Shown here: piece after piece, positions 35,192-41,791 of the stretch
Layout of the letters: every line of letters starts with the position of its first letter
Position numbering within the stretch: position 1 is the stretch's first letter
Source of the DNA: Streptococcus suis
Lineage (GTDB): Bacteria > Bacillota > Bacilli > Lactobacillales > Streptococcaceae
Assembly: GCA_029593465.1 (NCBI GenBank)
Contig: JAKTNK010000011.1
Span: 1-64,000 of the forward strand
Length of the DNA: 64,000 nucleotides
Direction of reading: 5' to 3'
Made by a program: the position numbers and the translations under genes
Notes under the pieces: model-generated
Seen by the model: only the letters and a program-made list of their open reading frames with translations
What the model was told of the DNA's origin: nothing
The model's database searches: none

Positions 35192-36837
35192 CGGATAAGC
35201 AAAATGAGGCATCGCTTTTCCAAAATAGCCCACAAACAAACGAAACATACCTAAAAACCTTGAAAGGGGCTAGGGGGCAGATAGAATACTTGGCTAATAA
35301 GATAAGGCAAGAAGCTTATGAAGCTGCCTATCAAAACTATTTTAATAAACCTAGCGTTCGTAAAAGATTGGCCGAAGTTACTGATGAAGAGACGGTGGGA
35401 ATAAAAGAAAAAGACGTTGTTGAAGAAGAAGCTAAGGCAGAGGCAAACAAGGCTTATGCAACGGCTATTTCTAAAAAACCTGAATCTATGGCTAAGTTTT
35501 TGATGACGTGTATCCGTTTTATCAGAATCAAGCCTGTTAACGAAAACCAAGAGCCACCCTTGTGTTTGTATGACCCCGATAAGGGAATTTACCTAGAGAA
35601 CACTGTTCTGATTAAAGACCTTATTACGGTGTTAAATGCTGACACGACAGAGAGAAAGGCGAAAGACGTTATTTATATCATCGCTAGAAACAGCCTGATT
35701 AAAGAAATCAATTCAAACTATGTTGCGCTTGGGAATGGCTTGTTGAATTGTCAAAACATGGTGTTAGAGCCATATAATCCTAATATTGTTTTGACAAGGC
35801 GGATTGACTATCCTTATAACCCCAAAAGGCAAGAGCCGGTTATCAATGGTTGGAAGCCGACAGAATGGTTAAAGAGTGTTTTGGATAACGATAAAGACTT
35901 ATTTGATTTAGCTATTCAAATTTTAAAGTCGGTGGTCACAGGAAGAACGTTAGAGAGACTATTTTGGTTACAAGGTGTCGGAGGGAGTGGAAAAGGTTCT
36001 TTTCAGCAAATTATTGCTGATATGGTTGGTGAAAGCAATATTGCCAGCTTGAAAGTTGATGAATTAGACGGGCTTAATCGTTTTGGAACGTCAGCGCTGA
36101 TTGGGAAGTCTGTCGTGATTGGTGATGATGTTCAAAAAGACGTCAGAATCAAAAACACGTCTGCTATTTTCTCACTCGTCACAGGGGATCCCTTGAAGAT
36201 TGAAGAAAAAGGAAAAACCCCATACACACTAAGACTAAGATTGCCAGTGATTCAATCATCTAATGGTTTCCCAGTGATGACAGCCGATAAAGAGGCTATT
36301 AAAAGGCGTTTTGTAGTCGTTCCTTTTAAAAAGACTTACAAAGGCCATCCCAATAGGGCTATCAAAAACGATTATTTGAGACGCCCTGAAGTGCTTGAAT
36401 ATTTCCTAAAACTAGCTATCGAAACGCCGTGGCGAGATGTTAACGCTAAGGCTTCGCAAGAAGCGCTATCTGAAAATATTAGAAGTGCTGAACCGATTGT
36501 TAGGTTTGTAGAGAGTTTCTTCACTGATGAATTAGAGAGCACTTTTTTACCTAATGAGTTTGTGTGGTATATTTGGGGATTTTATACTGATTATTACAAG
36601 GTTAACGACTATACCCCTAGCGATATGTTTCATAAGGAAGTAAAAGCTAACCTACCAGAAGAATGGGAAGCCGCACCCTATCCAGTCAGGGTTGGGGTCA
36701 GTCGGAATTACCCTAGAGGTTTTTATCCAGATAGTGACACGCCATTTTATGCTAACAGGTCATTTCCAGCTCTCAGAAAAGGCAATGATAAACGTAAAAA
36801 TATCAGCGTTAGAGGATATAAACTAAAAAAAGAATAA
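35188..36837 (+). CDS. P4-family phage/plasmid primase-helicase (D5-like)
   Basis: A 549-residue replication protein. Residues about 240-400 are a superfamily 3 helicase with Walker A 'GVGGSGKGS' near residue 264, 'VVIGDDVQKD' as Walker B region, and the 'QSSNGFPVM' segment with Arg following. Such proteins melt and unwind the origin of PICIs and satellites. The start is a TTG that overlaps the stop of the preceding gene (TTGA). The origin iterons begin right at its stop codon, the arrangement known from SaPI rep genes. Confidence 0.88.
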   Translation: MTDKQNEASLFQNSPQTNETYLKTLKGARGQIEYLANKIRQEAYEAAYQNYFNKPSVRKRLAEVTDEETVGIKEKDVVEEEAKAEANKAYATAISKKPESMAKFLMTCIRFIRIKPVNENQEPPLCLYDPDKGIYLENTVLIKDLITVLNADTTERKAKDVIYIIARNSLIKEINSNYVALGNGLLNCQNMVLEPYNPNIVLTRRIDYPYNPKRQEPVINGWKPTEWLKSVLDNDKDLFDLAIQILKSVVTGRTLERLFWLQGVGGSGKGSFQQIIADMVGESNIASLKVDELDGLNRFGTSALIGKSVVIGDDVQKDVRIKNTSAIFSLVTGDPLKIEEKGKTPYTLRLRLPVIQSSNGFPVMTADKEAIKRRFVVVPFKKTYKGHPNRAIKNDYLRRPEVLEYFLKLAIETPWRDVNAKASQEALSENIRSAEPIVRFVESFFTDELESTFLPNEFVWYIWGFYTDYYKVNDYTPSDMFHKEVKANLPEEWEAAPYPVRVGVSRNYPRGFYPDSDTPFYANRSFPALRKGNDKRKNISVRGYKLKKE

Positions 36838-37116
36838 GTGTAGTCGAAGTGTAGTCAATGTGTAGTCGCTCAAAAAGTCTATTATATCAAGGATTATATC
36901 TATTTTGACTACACTCATACACTTAATACAGTAAATATTGATATAAAAATAAAACGAAAAAAATAGGAAGAAAAAAATAAAAAAAGATGACACAACAAAA
37001 TAGGTGTAGTCAGTGTAGTCAGTGTAGTCGAATTGTCTGAAACGTTGATATGACAGCGTTTATAAGCGACTACACGTCCGAAATTTTCGACTACACCTCC
37101 CCTCTTAGGTGTAGTC
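36838..37116. other. Replication origin of the island: ten GTGTAGTC iterons around an AT-rich core
   Basis: GTGTAGTC is present on the plus strand at 36838, 36849, 36860 (11-bp steps), 37004, 37013, 37022 (9-bp steps) and 37109, and on the minus strand at 36907, 37068 and 37089. Between 36915 and 37003 the DNA is almost only A and T. The copies at 37089-37098 and 37107-37116 form a 10-bp hairpin. Iterons flanking an AT-rich region 3' of the helicase gene are the layout of SaPI origins. Confidence 0.85.
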
Positions 37117-37140
37117 ATTTTTCAGAGAAATGAGGAAAAA

Positions 37141-37335
37141 ATGAAAATCAAGCTATTTAAAAGGAATTTTAAAGAACAATTGATAGATTTTGAAACCCGT
37201 GTTAATGACTTCATGGCAACCGTTAAGGTGATCAGCGTGAAAGTTTTCACCAATACTTACGGAGTTGGTGCAGGATTTATAAGTGATTTAACTATTGCAG
37301 TGCTTTATGAAGAAGTAAAACATGACAGAAGCTAG
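37141..37335 (+). CDS. Hypothetical small island protein
   Basis: A 64-residue protein of mixed alpha/beta composition; residues 25-60 have an alternating hydrophobic pattern ('ATVKVISVKVFTNTYG', 'ISDLTIAVLY'). No family is recognised. The ribosome-binding site GAGGAAA is 5 bp away. It begins 25 bp after the last origin iteron, so it may be expressed from a promoter inside the origin. Confidence 0.5.
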   Translation: MKIKLFKRNFKEQLIDFETRVNDFMATVKVISVKVFTNTYGVGAGFISDLTIAVLYEEVKHDRS

Positions 37336-37382
37336 CAAACATTCAATATTTTAAAGACATTCGAGACAAAAAGGAGAACGAC

Positions 37383-37667
37383 ATGAAACAATTATCAAAC
37401 ACACCAAAAACATTTACCTTTACTTACGACTTTAAAGATTTTGATACCGCACAGGTCGCAGGGCATGCCATTATGGGCTATATGACAGGGGCTTATGAAC
37501 AGCCAGTTGTCGAGGTTGTCTATTGTAACGACGGTCAAGGTGGCAACGCCAACCAACTATGTGTAACATATGCGGAAGATAAGAAGTTAAGCCATATTTT
37601 CAAGCGTATTTGTGACAGTTTTAAGGATTATTATGGCGCTCAGTACGAGGACATGGACGATGAGTAA
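37383..37667 (+). CDS. Hypothetical island protein, paralogue of the next gene
   Basis: A 94-residue acidic protein. Its middle, 'GHAIMGYMTGAYEQPVVEVVY' followed by a 'VTY...IFKRI' segment, lines up with the next gene's 'MAILGYFTGTLWACEVDVIEV' and 'VTY...KKIAR', so the two are tandem paralogues. No named family is recognised. AAAAGGAG precedes it and its last 8 bases overlap the start of the second copy. Confidence 0.6.
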   Translation: MKQLSNTPKTFTFTYDFKDFDTAQVAGHAIMGYMTGAYEQPVVEVVYCNDGQGGNANQLCVTYAEDKKLSHIFKRICDSFKDYYGAQYEDMDDE

Positions 37668-37884
37668 GCATTATTGGACTCATCAGACGCTATTTCAGCC
37701 AGTGGCTTATGATATTAAGATGGCTATTCTAGGTTATTTCACGGGAACCTTGTGGGCTTGTGAGGTGGACGTTATCGAAGTTCACGATGTTGGCTACGGG
37801 GTTTTCGTGACTTATGACAGTTACTTTGATAAGTCGGATAGGTTGAAAAAGATAGCTAGGGCAGTAGAACTTGACAGAATGTGA
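37660..37884 (+). CDS. Hypothetical island protein, paralogue of the previous gene
   Basis: A 74-residue protein. The start is the ATG at 37660 inside the tail of the previous gene; an upstream frame from 37612 would overlap it further and has no ribosome-binding site. Shared residues with the preceding gene include Gly-Tyr-x-Thr-Gly and a Val-Thr-Tyr strand. It is likely to pair with it, perhaps as a heterodimer. Confidence 0.55.
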   Translation: MSKHYWTHQTLFQPVAYDIKMAILGYFTGTLWACEVDVIEVHDVGYGVFVTYDSYFDKSDRLKKIARAVELDRM

Positions 37885-37902
37885 CGGAGAGGAGGGGGGG
37901 GA

Positions 37903-38067
37903 ATGATGTACACTAATATTGAAGAAGGATTGCTTTACTTTTCTGTTGGTGGTAAAATAGATGTAAAGAAGCTCCCAAAATTTGGAGAAATAACTTTAAA
38001 AATTCAAGATGGCAAGATTGTTCATATTCGAAAGATTGAAGATGAACGACTAAACCATACTGACTAG
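37903..38067 (+). CDS. Small DUF2292/YezD-like protein
   Basis: A 54-residue protein, MMYTNIEEGLLYFSVGGKID at the start, then 'GEITLKIQDGKIVHIRKIEDERL'. The strand pattern and the Asp-Gly-Lys-(I/V)-Val-x-Ile end resemble DUF2292 proteins such as YezD, whose role is unknown. A strong GGAGAGGAGG precedes it and a terminator follows 12 bp after the stop, so it closes an operon. The family link is tentative. Confidence 0.6.
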   Translation: MMYTNIEEGLLYFSVGGKIDVKKLPKFGEITLKIQDGKIVHIRKIEDERLNHTD

Positions 38068-38079
38068 ATCAAGACGACT

Positions 38080-38127
38080 AGAGGTATGTTCAATAAGCTT
38101 AATGGCTTTTTGAATATACCTCTTTTT
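38080..38127 (+). terminator. Terminator after the origin-proximal genes
   Basis: AGAGGTAT..TTCA pairs with TGAA..TATACCTCT, then TTTTTC. It separates the replication genes from the packaging-type genes. Confidence 0.85.
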
Positions 38128-38164
38128 CATTATCGAAAGTTACAAGAAGAAAGGAATTATATTT

Positions 38165-38959
38165 ATGTACACACCAACTAACCGAACTTACGCCGACATT
38201 ATGACTAAGGTGTCAGAAGCAACTGAGGAATGGGTTCAAAAAAAGTTAGCGAGCGCTGACGCTAAAGAAGAAACTGCTACGGTTGTTACTGAAGAAGATA
38301 AACAGGAACAAATGTTACGGATTTTCAGCGAGAAATACGGGACAGCTTTGTTTGATTATAAGGAAAAACAGTACACTGATGAGTTGGACAACTTAAAGCA
38401 TAAGGCCAGAGGTATTGTTGATGAGTTTAATAACTATGTTAAAGAGCTTGAAGTTAATGAACTTTATACCGAGCGAGGGAAAGAAGACTTATATCTTACA
38501 GAAAGGCGAAAGGTAGAAAAAAGACTACGTGAAATAGGAGACGCACAGCATCAGTTAGAGATTGACATTCAAAAGATTAGGGTAGAATCAGCACAAACAG
38601 CTTGGCAGAAACTTGAATCAGAGATGACGCCTGACACTATCACCCCAAGCGAATATCAGTATATCGACATGTTGCTATCACGCAATAACAGCGATGACAT
38701 GAGACAAAGGATTGCTAAGCAATTTCACTACCATATTGCAGTACTGGACTTGTTAAACGCTGAAAAAGGAGTAGAGCCTATTCGTCACCCTTTGGAGGAA
38801 TCTAAAAACAACAGCGTTAACTATATAAGACTGGGAGAAATGAGCATGCCAGAAAGATATGCAAGTTCTTATCTCAGTGACTTGTTACGTAATTTCAGGG
38901 GGCAGGTTTTCTTATCAATCGAGAACGAACGTAACCAATCGGCTGGCAAACTTGTCTAG
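38165..38959 (+). CDS. Hypothetical coiled-coil protein of the packaging-type block
   Basis: A 264-residue hydrophilic protein. Residues 45-160 have strong heptad character ('EKQYTDELDNLKHKARGIVDEF', 'ERRKVEKRLREIGDAQHQLE'), and a less charged helical part follows. No enzymatic motif is seen. It starts the transcript that includes the TerS-like gene, where SaPIs have capsid-morphogenesis genes that make small capsids; a scaffold-like role would fit but is not shown. AAAGGAAT precedes it. Confidence 0.55.
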   Translation: MYTPTNRTYADIMTKVSEATEEWVQKKLASADAKEETATVVTEEDKQEQMLRIFSEKYGTALFDYKEKQYTDELDNLKHKARGIVDEFNNYVKELEVNELYTERGKEDLYLTERRKVEKRLREIGDAQHQLEIDIQKIRVESAQTAWQKLESEMTPDTITPSEYQYIDMLLSRNNSDDMRQRIAKQFHYHIAVLDLLNAEKGVEPIRHPLEESKNNSVNYIRLGEMSMPERYASSYLSDLLRNFRGQVFLSIENERNQSAGKLV

Positions 38960-38966
38960 GTGAGAT

Positions 38967-39230
38967 ATGATCAGTAAGCGCTATTTGGATTTGTATTTGA
39001 AGAAAACCCATTTCACAACCTTGGAGCACTTATTGTTTCGGATAGTTTTTAACGGTGAATTTCCTGATGATATGTATTTTTCGTTAAGGGTTCGCAACGT
39101 CATCATTAACCTGGTGAATCGTTTGCGAAAGAGTGTTAAAGGTTATGAAAGCGTTGGTGAATTGTATCGACTAATCAATGAGGCGATAGATAAAGAGTTA
39201 GGAGGTGAAGATAATCAGCAAACTGAATAA
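38967..39230 (+). CDS. Hypothetical island protein
   Basis: An 87-residue basic protein, helical by composition ('YLDLYLKKTHFTTLEHLLFRIVF', 'LRVRNVIINLVNRLRKSVKG'). No family is recognised. It begins 7 bp after the coiled-coil gene and overlaps the TerS-like gene by 26 bp in another frame, so the three are co-translated. Confidence 0.5.
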   Translation: MISKRYLDLYLKKTHFTTLEHLLFRIVFNGEFPDDMYFSLRVRNVIINLVNRLRKSVKGYESVGELYRLINEAIDKELGGEDNQQTE

Positions 39231-39582
39231 GCGCCAAGAAAATTTTTTAAATGCGATACTAGAAACAGGAAACGTGACAGAAGCAAGCAAATTAGCTAAT
39301 ATTTCACGTAATACCGCGTACACTTATTTGAAAAATGTTACATTCAAGCGTATTTATCGTGAACGTAGAAATGAGATGTTAAAGGAAACAACAACTCGCC
39401 TTCAAAACGCCAGTATTAGAGCTGTAGAAGTGTTATTAGAGATTATGAACGATAATGCCGTTAGTCCATATGCAAGGCAACAAAGTGCTCAAACAGTTCT
39501 ATCAATGGCATATAAAGCCGTTGAAACAACTGATATTGTGGAGCAAGTTGAAGAACTAGAAGCGAAGTTTGAAAACGAGTAA
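39205..39582 (+). CDS. Small terminase subunit-like protein (TerS), phBC6A51 type
   Basis: A 125-residue protein with an N-terminal helix-turn-helix ('LNKRQENFLNAILETGNVTEASKLANISRNTAYTYLKN', with its recognition helix near residue 33) and a helical C-terminus ('SPYARQQSAQTVLSMAYKA'). This is the layout of phBC6A51-type small terminases. There is no large terminase nearby, so as in SaPIs it would redirect a helper phage's terminase to island DNA. The start is uncertain: GTG at 39205 sits inside a GGAGG motif, so a slightly later non-ATG codon may be used. Confidence 0.7.
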   Translation: MKIISKLNKRQENFLNAILETGNVTEASKLANISRNTAYTYLKNVTFKRIYRERRNEMLKETTTRLQNASIRAVEVLLEIMNDNAVSPYARQQSAQTVLSMAYKAVETTDIVEQVEELEAKFENE

Positions 39583-39588
39583 ATAGAT

Positions 39589-39843
39589 ATGGTTAGAGAT
39601 ATTAGAAGTCGATTGGATAGGTTGCATAGACTAGCTAATGAAGAGAAAGAAGTTAGTGTTGAAGAAGCGGTTTTTTTGTGGATTAAGCTATTAAATTATT
39701 CGGTGTTAGGTTATGACGTTTCAGAAGAAGCGCTAGGCAACTTTAAACCACCTTTTTGGAATGTGAAACGTGAGGACTATAGCAATGCTATGAAAGAATA
39801 TGAGAGGTTAAAATCAATAAAGGAGACGCAGGGTAATGCCTAA
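39589..39843 (+). CDS. Hypothetical island protein
   Basis: An 84-residue helical, charged protein ('DIRSRLDRLHRLANEEKEVS', then 'VFLWIKLLNYSVLGYDVSEEAL'). It follows the TerS-like gene by 6 bp and overlaps the next gene by 8 bp. No family is recognised. Confidence 0.5.
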   Translation: MVRDIRSRLDRLHRLANEEKEVSVEEAVFLWIKLLNYSVLGYDVSEEALGNFKPPFWNVKREDYSNAMKEYERLKSIKETQGNA

Positions 39844-40108
39844 CAGTTTAAAGAAACGATTGACGCAATTAAGAAACAAGTATGACTTAGATACGTACAC
39901 TGGCATTGTCTTTGTTGAATTTCATGATGGTATTTTTCAAGTTAAAAAACAGGAACACACGCCAAAATTTATAGAGACTCGCGTAGTTGCTGAATTTGAT
40001 AATGAACATGAAGCCCGTGGTTATATTGAAACAACGGACGGAGAAAACACTATTTTTTGGGATATTTTTCCGGAAACTATTGAGGAATGGGAGAACAGTC
40101 GCCGTTAG
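39836..40108 (+). CDS. Hypothetical island protein
   Basis: A 90-residue protein with a beta-rich centre ('GIVFVEFHDGIFQVKKQ', 'VVAEFDNEHEARGYIE') and an acidic C-terminus. No family is recognised. It is the last gene before a terminator at 40172-40198. Confidence 0.5.
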   Translation: MPNSLKKRLTQLRNKYDLDTYTGIVFVEFHDGIFQVKKQEHTPKFIETRVVAEFDNEHEARGYIETTDGENTIFWDIFPETIEEWENSRR

Positions 40109-40171
40109 AGACACCATAGGTAGGAAGTGGGAGGGGTGTTTTATTGTCGGCCTCCTTGGCACGAATTGAAA

Positions 40172-40198
40172 AGAGAGGCATTTGCCTCTTTTATTTTT
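40172..40198 (+). terminator. Terminator of the TerS-containing operon
   Basis: GAGGCA (40175-40180) and TGCCTC (40183-40188), with flanking AAAGA/TCTTTT, form a short hairpin followed by TTTTATTTTT. Confidence 0.85.
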
Positions 40199-40246
40199 GG
40201 ATCGTTTATTATGCTAGGCAAACGTGGTTTTTTTTGATGCAGACAA

Positions 40247-40310
40247 CAAAAAAAGACCGCCATTGCTGGCAGTCTCCGTGGTAAAAGTTATAGCTAACTA
40301 TATTATACCA
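40247..40310 (-). ncRNA. Candidate short minus-strand RNA
   Basis: An extended -10 on the minus strand (TGGTATAAT, + strand 40302-40310) is followed within 20-45 nt by a hairpin AGAC-GCCA/TGGC-GTCT (40254-40275) and a run of seven U. The predicted RNA is about 50 nt. No protein gene on the minus strand is nearby, so the terminator is otherwise unexplained. Confidence 0.4.
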
Positions 40311-40323
40311 CAGGGGCTTACAT

Positions 40324-40429
40324 ATGGACGCTAAACAACTCATCAAAGAGTTACAGACAATTCCAAAGTTTATCAGAGACGAGAGAAGCCATGAATGCGT
40401 TAGATGAGGTGTTACATGACCTTAAATAA
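40324..40429 (+). pseudogene. Short island gene broken by a probable frameshift
   Basis: The frame MDAKQLIKELQTIPKFI runs from 40324 and stops at 40405. In the next frame the text continues as ETREAMNALDEVLHDLK, ending at 40429, within the ribosome-binding region of the following gene. Joined, they would make one peptide of about 34 residues. One inserted base near 40375 would explain it. It may equally be two unrelated fragments. Confidence 0.35.
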
Positions 40430-40778
40430 AGCAGATACTAAGCGTGTTCTAAAAGAGTTTCATCGCTGGCAGAATGTTTCAGGTATGCTAGATTTGGTAT
40501 ATACCAATGACTATATGATTGAGATAACGGAACCGCCAAAACATTTATCAGAATATAAGGATTGGCGGTCAGAAAGTGGTCAGCAAGTCAACAGAGTTAA
40601 GAAGGCTGTTAATGCGATTGACGATAAGCGGTTAAGGCAGCTACTAATCAATCGTTATCTGATCAGACGAATAGCAAGAGCAAGTGAGTTGATAGATGAA
40701 ACGGAACTCAAAAAATCCCGTTACTATGAATTACACAGTGAGGCGATTGCTTACTTTGCCAAGGTTTATGAGGAATGA
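40416..40778 (+). CDS. ArpU/RinA-like late transcriptional regulator
   Basis: A 120-residue protein with the helical layout of ArpU-family proteins, which switch on late genes in phages and PICIs ('LRQLLINRYLIRRIARASELIDE', 'SRYYELHSEAIAYFAKVYEE'). The start ATG is at 40416; a frame from 40404 adds four residues. It lies at the right end, ahead of HicAB. The family call rests on length, position and sequence pattern. Confidence 0.6.
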   Translation: MTLNKADTKRVLKEFHRWQNVSGMLDLVYTNDYMIEITEPPKHLSEYKDWRSESGQQVNRVKKAVNAIDDKRLRQLLINRYLIRRIARASELIDETELKKSRYYELHSEAIAYFAKVYEE

Positions 40779-40796
40779 TAATGTTTGTTTTTTTAG

Positions 40797-40825
40797 TTGA
40801 ATACGTGTAACACGTATGATATAAT
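40797..40825 (+). promoter_or_regulatory. hicAB promoter with internal operator
   Basis: TTGAAT (40797-40802) and TATAAT (40820-40825) are 17 bp apart. Inside the spacer lies ATACGTGTAACACGTAT (40801-40817), two perfect 8-base half-sites around one A. This is the probable binding site of the HicB antitoxin for autorepression. Confidence 0.82.
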
Positions 40826-40850
40826 AATCTTGTCAGGAGGTAAAAGCGCT

Positions 40851-41033
40851 ATGCCTATGACACAAAAAGAAATGGTTAAACTTCTTACCGCTCACGGTTG
40901 GACAAAGACTAAGGGAGGTAAAGGGTCACACGTTAAACTTGAAAAAGCAGGCGAGCGACCGATAACCATTCCCCACGGTGAAATTAACAAATACACCGAA
41001 AGGGGTATCAAAAAGCAAGCAGGGCTGTTATAA
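40851..41033 (+). CDS. hicA: HicA mRNA interferase toxin
   Basis: A 60-residue toxin with a dsRNA-binding-like fold that cleaves mRNA. The catalytic His27 lies in 'GGKGSHVKLEK', the family hallmark, followed by 'PITIPHGEINKYTERGIKKQAGL'. The start is the ATG at 40851, ten bases after AGGAGG. hicB follows 37 bp downstream. Confidence 0.92.
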   Translation: MPMTQKEMVKLLTAHGWTKTKGGKGSHVKLEKAGERPITIPHGEINKYTERGIKKQAGLL

Positions 41034-41070
41034 AGACAGCCTACCGCTTGTTTTCTTTTGGAGGTAAACT

Positions 41071-41523
41071 ATGCTTGTCACTTATCCAGCTTTATTTTAT
41101 TATGACGATACAGACGGAGCTAACGCCCCTTATTTTGTGACTTTTCCAGACTTTGAGTACTCAGCAACACAAGGGGAGAATATGGCTGATGCTTTAGCAA
41201 TGGCTAGCGATTGGTTAGGTATTCATCTAGCTGATTATATTGAGAATGGGCGAGATATTCCCACCCCTACCCCTATTAACACTCTATCTTTGGTTGATAA
41301 TAACCCTTTCCGTGATGATGAGGATATAGAGCTTGTCTATGACCCTAGTAAGTCTTTTATTTCCATGGTTATGGCTGACGTTGCTGAGTATTTAGGGAGT
41401 CAAGAACCTATAAAGAAAACCCTAACTATCCCACGTTGGGCGGATACTTTAGGGCGTGAGTTGGGACTAAATTTCTCACAGACCTTAACAGACGCTATTG
41501 CAGATAAGAAAATACAAGCCTAG
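41071..41523 (+). CDS. hicB: HicB antitoxin
   Basis: A 150-residue antitoxin. Residues 1-75 form the partial RNase H-like domain ('YPALFYYDDTD', 'YFVTFPDFEYSATQGENMADALAMA') that covers HicA. The last 40 residues ('IPRWADTLGRELGLNFSQTLTDAI') form the DNA-binding domain that represses the operon. TTTGGAGG precedes the ATG. The pair helps keep the island in the population. Confidence 0.92.
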   Translation: MLVTYPALFYYDDTDGANAPYFVTFPDFEYSATQGENMADALAMASDWLGIHLADYIENGRDIPTPTPINTLSLVDNNPFRDDEDIELVYDPSKSFISMVMADVAEYLGSQEPIKKTLTIPRWADTLGRELGLNFSQTLTDAIADKKIQA

Positions 41524-41568
41524 CATTTTTTGCCTGGCTTTTTCTTACGCATCCACAGAGTGGGAACA

Positions 41569-41632
41569 TGGTATAATAAAAAAAAGCGTAGATGGTGCTA
41601 CGCTAGTTCTTGCCTGCTGAACTCATATTTTT
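41569..41632 (+). ncRNA. Candidate small RNA at the right end of the island
   Basis: An extended -10 TGGTATAAT (41569-41577) is followed by two hairpins: AGCGTAG/CTACGCT (41584-41603) and AGTTC/GAACT (41604-41622), then TTTTTT. The loop of the second hairpin is TTGCCTGCT, the same 9 bases as in the leader of int and in the minus-strand candidate at 33028-33138. The RNA would be about 50 nt. Confidence 0.4.
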
Positions 41633-41651
41633 TGTTACCCTTTTTGTTACC
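41633..41651 (+). repeat. Two GTTACCC direct repeats, right arm (probable integrase arm sites)
   Basis: GTTACCC at 41633-41639 and 41645-41651, 12 bp apart, copies the spacing of the pair at 28061-28079. The pair is 100 bp inside attR. Confidence 0.65.
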
Positions 41652-41750
41652 CCTCAGAAGTTGTAAAAAGCATGGTATGGATATGTAAAAAGATGAAAAC
41701 GTTGATTTTATAGGGTTTAGTTGTCTCTATTTTACTATATGGTATCCTCG

Positions 41751-41775
41751 TGCTATAATAGAGCGTAATATTATA
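41751..41775 (+). repeat. attR, 25-bp direct repeat at the right end of the island
   Basis: Identical to 27972-27996. It ends 17 bp before the yqeG start and contains the extended -10 TGCTATAAT for the yqeG operon. A TTTACT at 41731-41736, inside the island, is 17 bp upstream of this -10. Confidence 0.9.
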
Positions 41776-41791
41776 ACTTTTGGAGTATGTA

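Larger units (their letters stand above)
27972..41775. mobile_element. Integrated 13.8-kb island of the PICI (phage-inducible chromosomal island) type
   Basis: Identical 25-bp repeats bound the element. It contains a tyrosine integrase, a leftward repressor/protease group, a rightward block of small genes, a P4-type primase-helicase with an iteron origin, a TerS-like gene, an ArpU-like gene and a HicAB pair. It has no capsid, tail, portal or large terminase genes. Size, divergent control region, replication module and a lone small-terminase gene are the hallmarks of PICIs such as SaPIs, which use a helper phage for packaging. A degenerate prophage is the alternative, but the intact replication block and clean ends argue against it. 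Confidence 0.85.

Noticed and set aside
36838-37116. CRISPR array
   Set aside because: The 8-base repeats are short, occur on both strands and have no equal spacers; they behave as origin iterons. No CRISPR or cas genes were seen anywhere.
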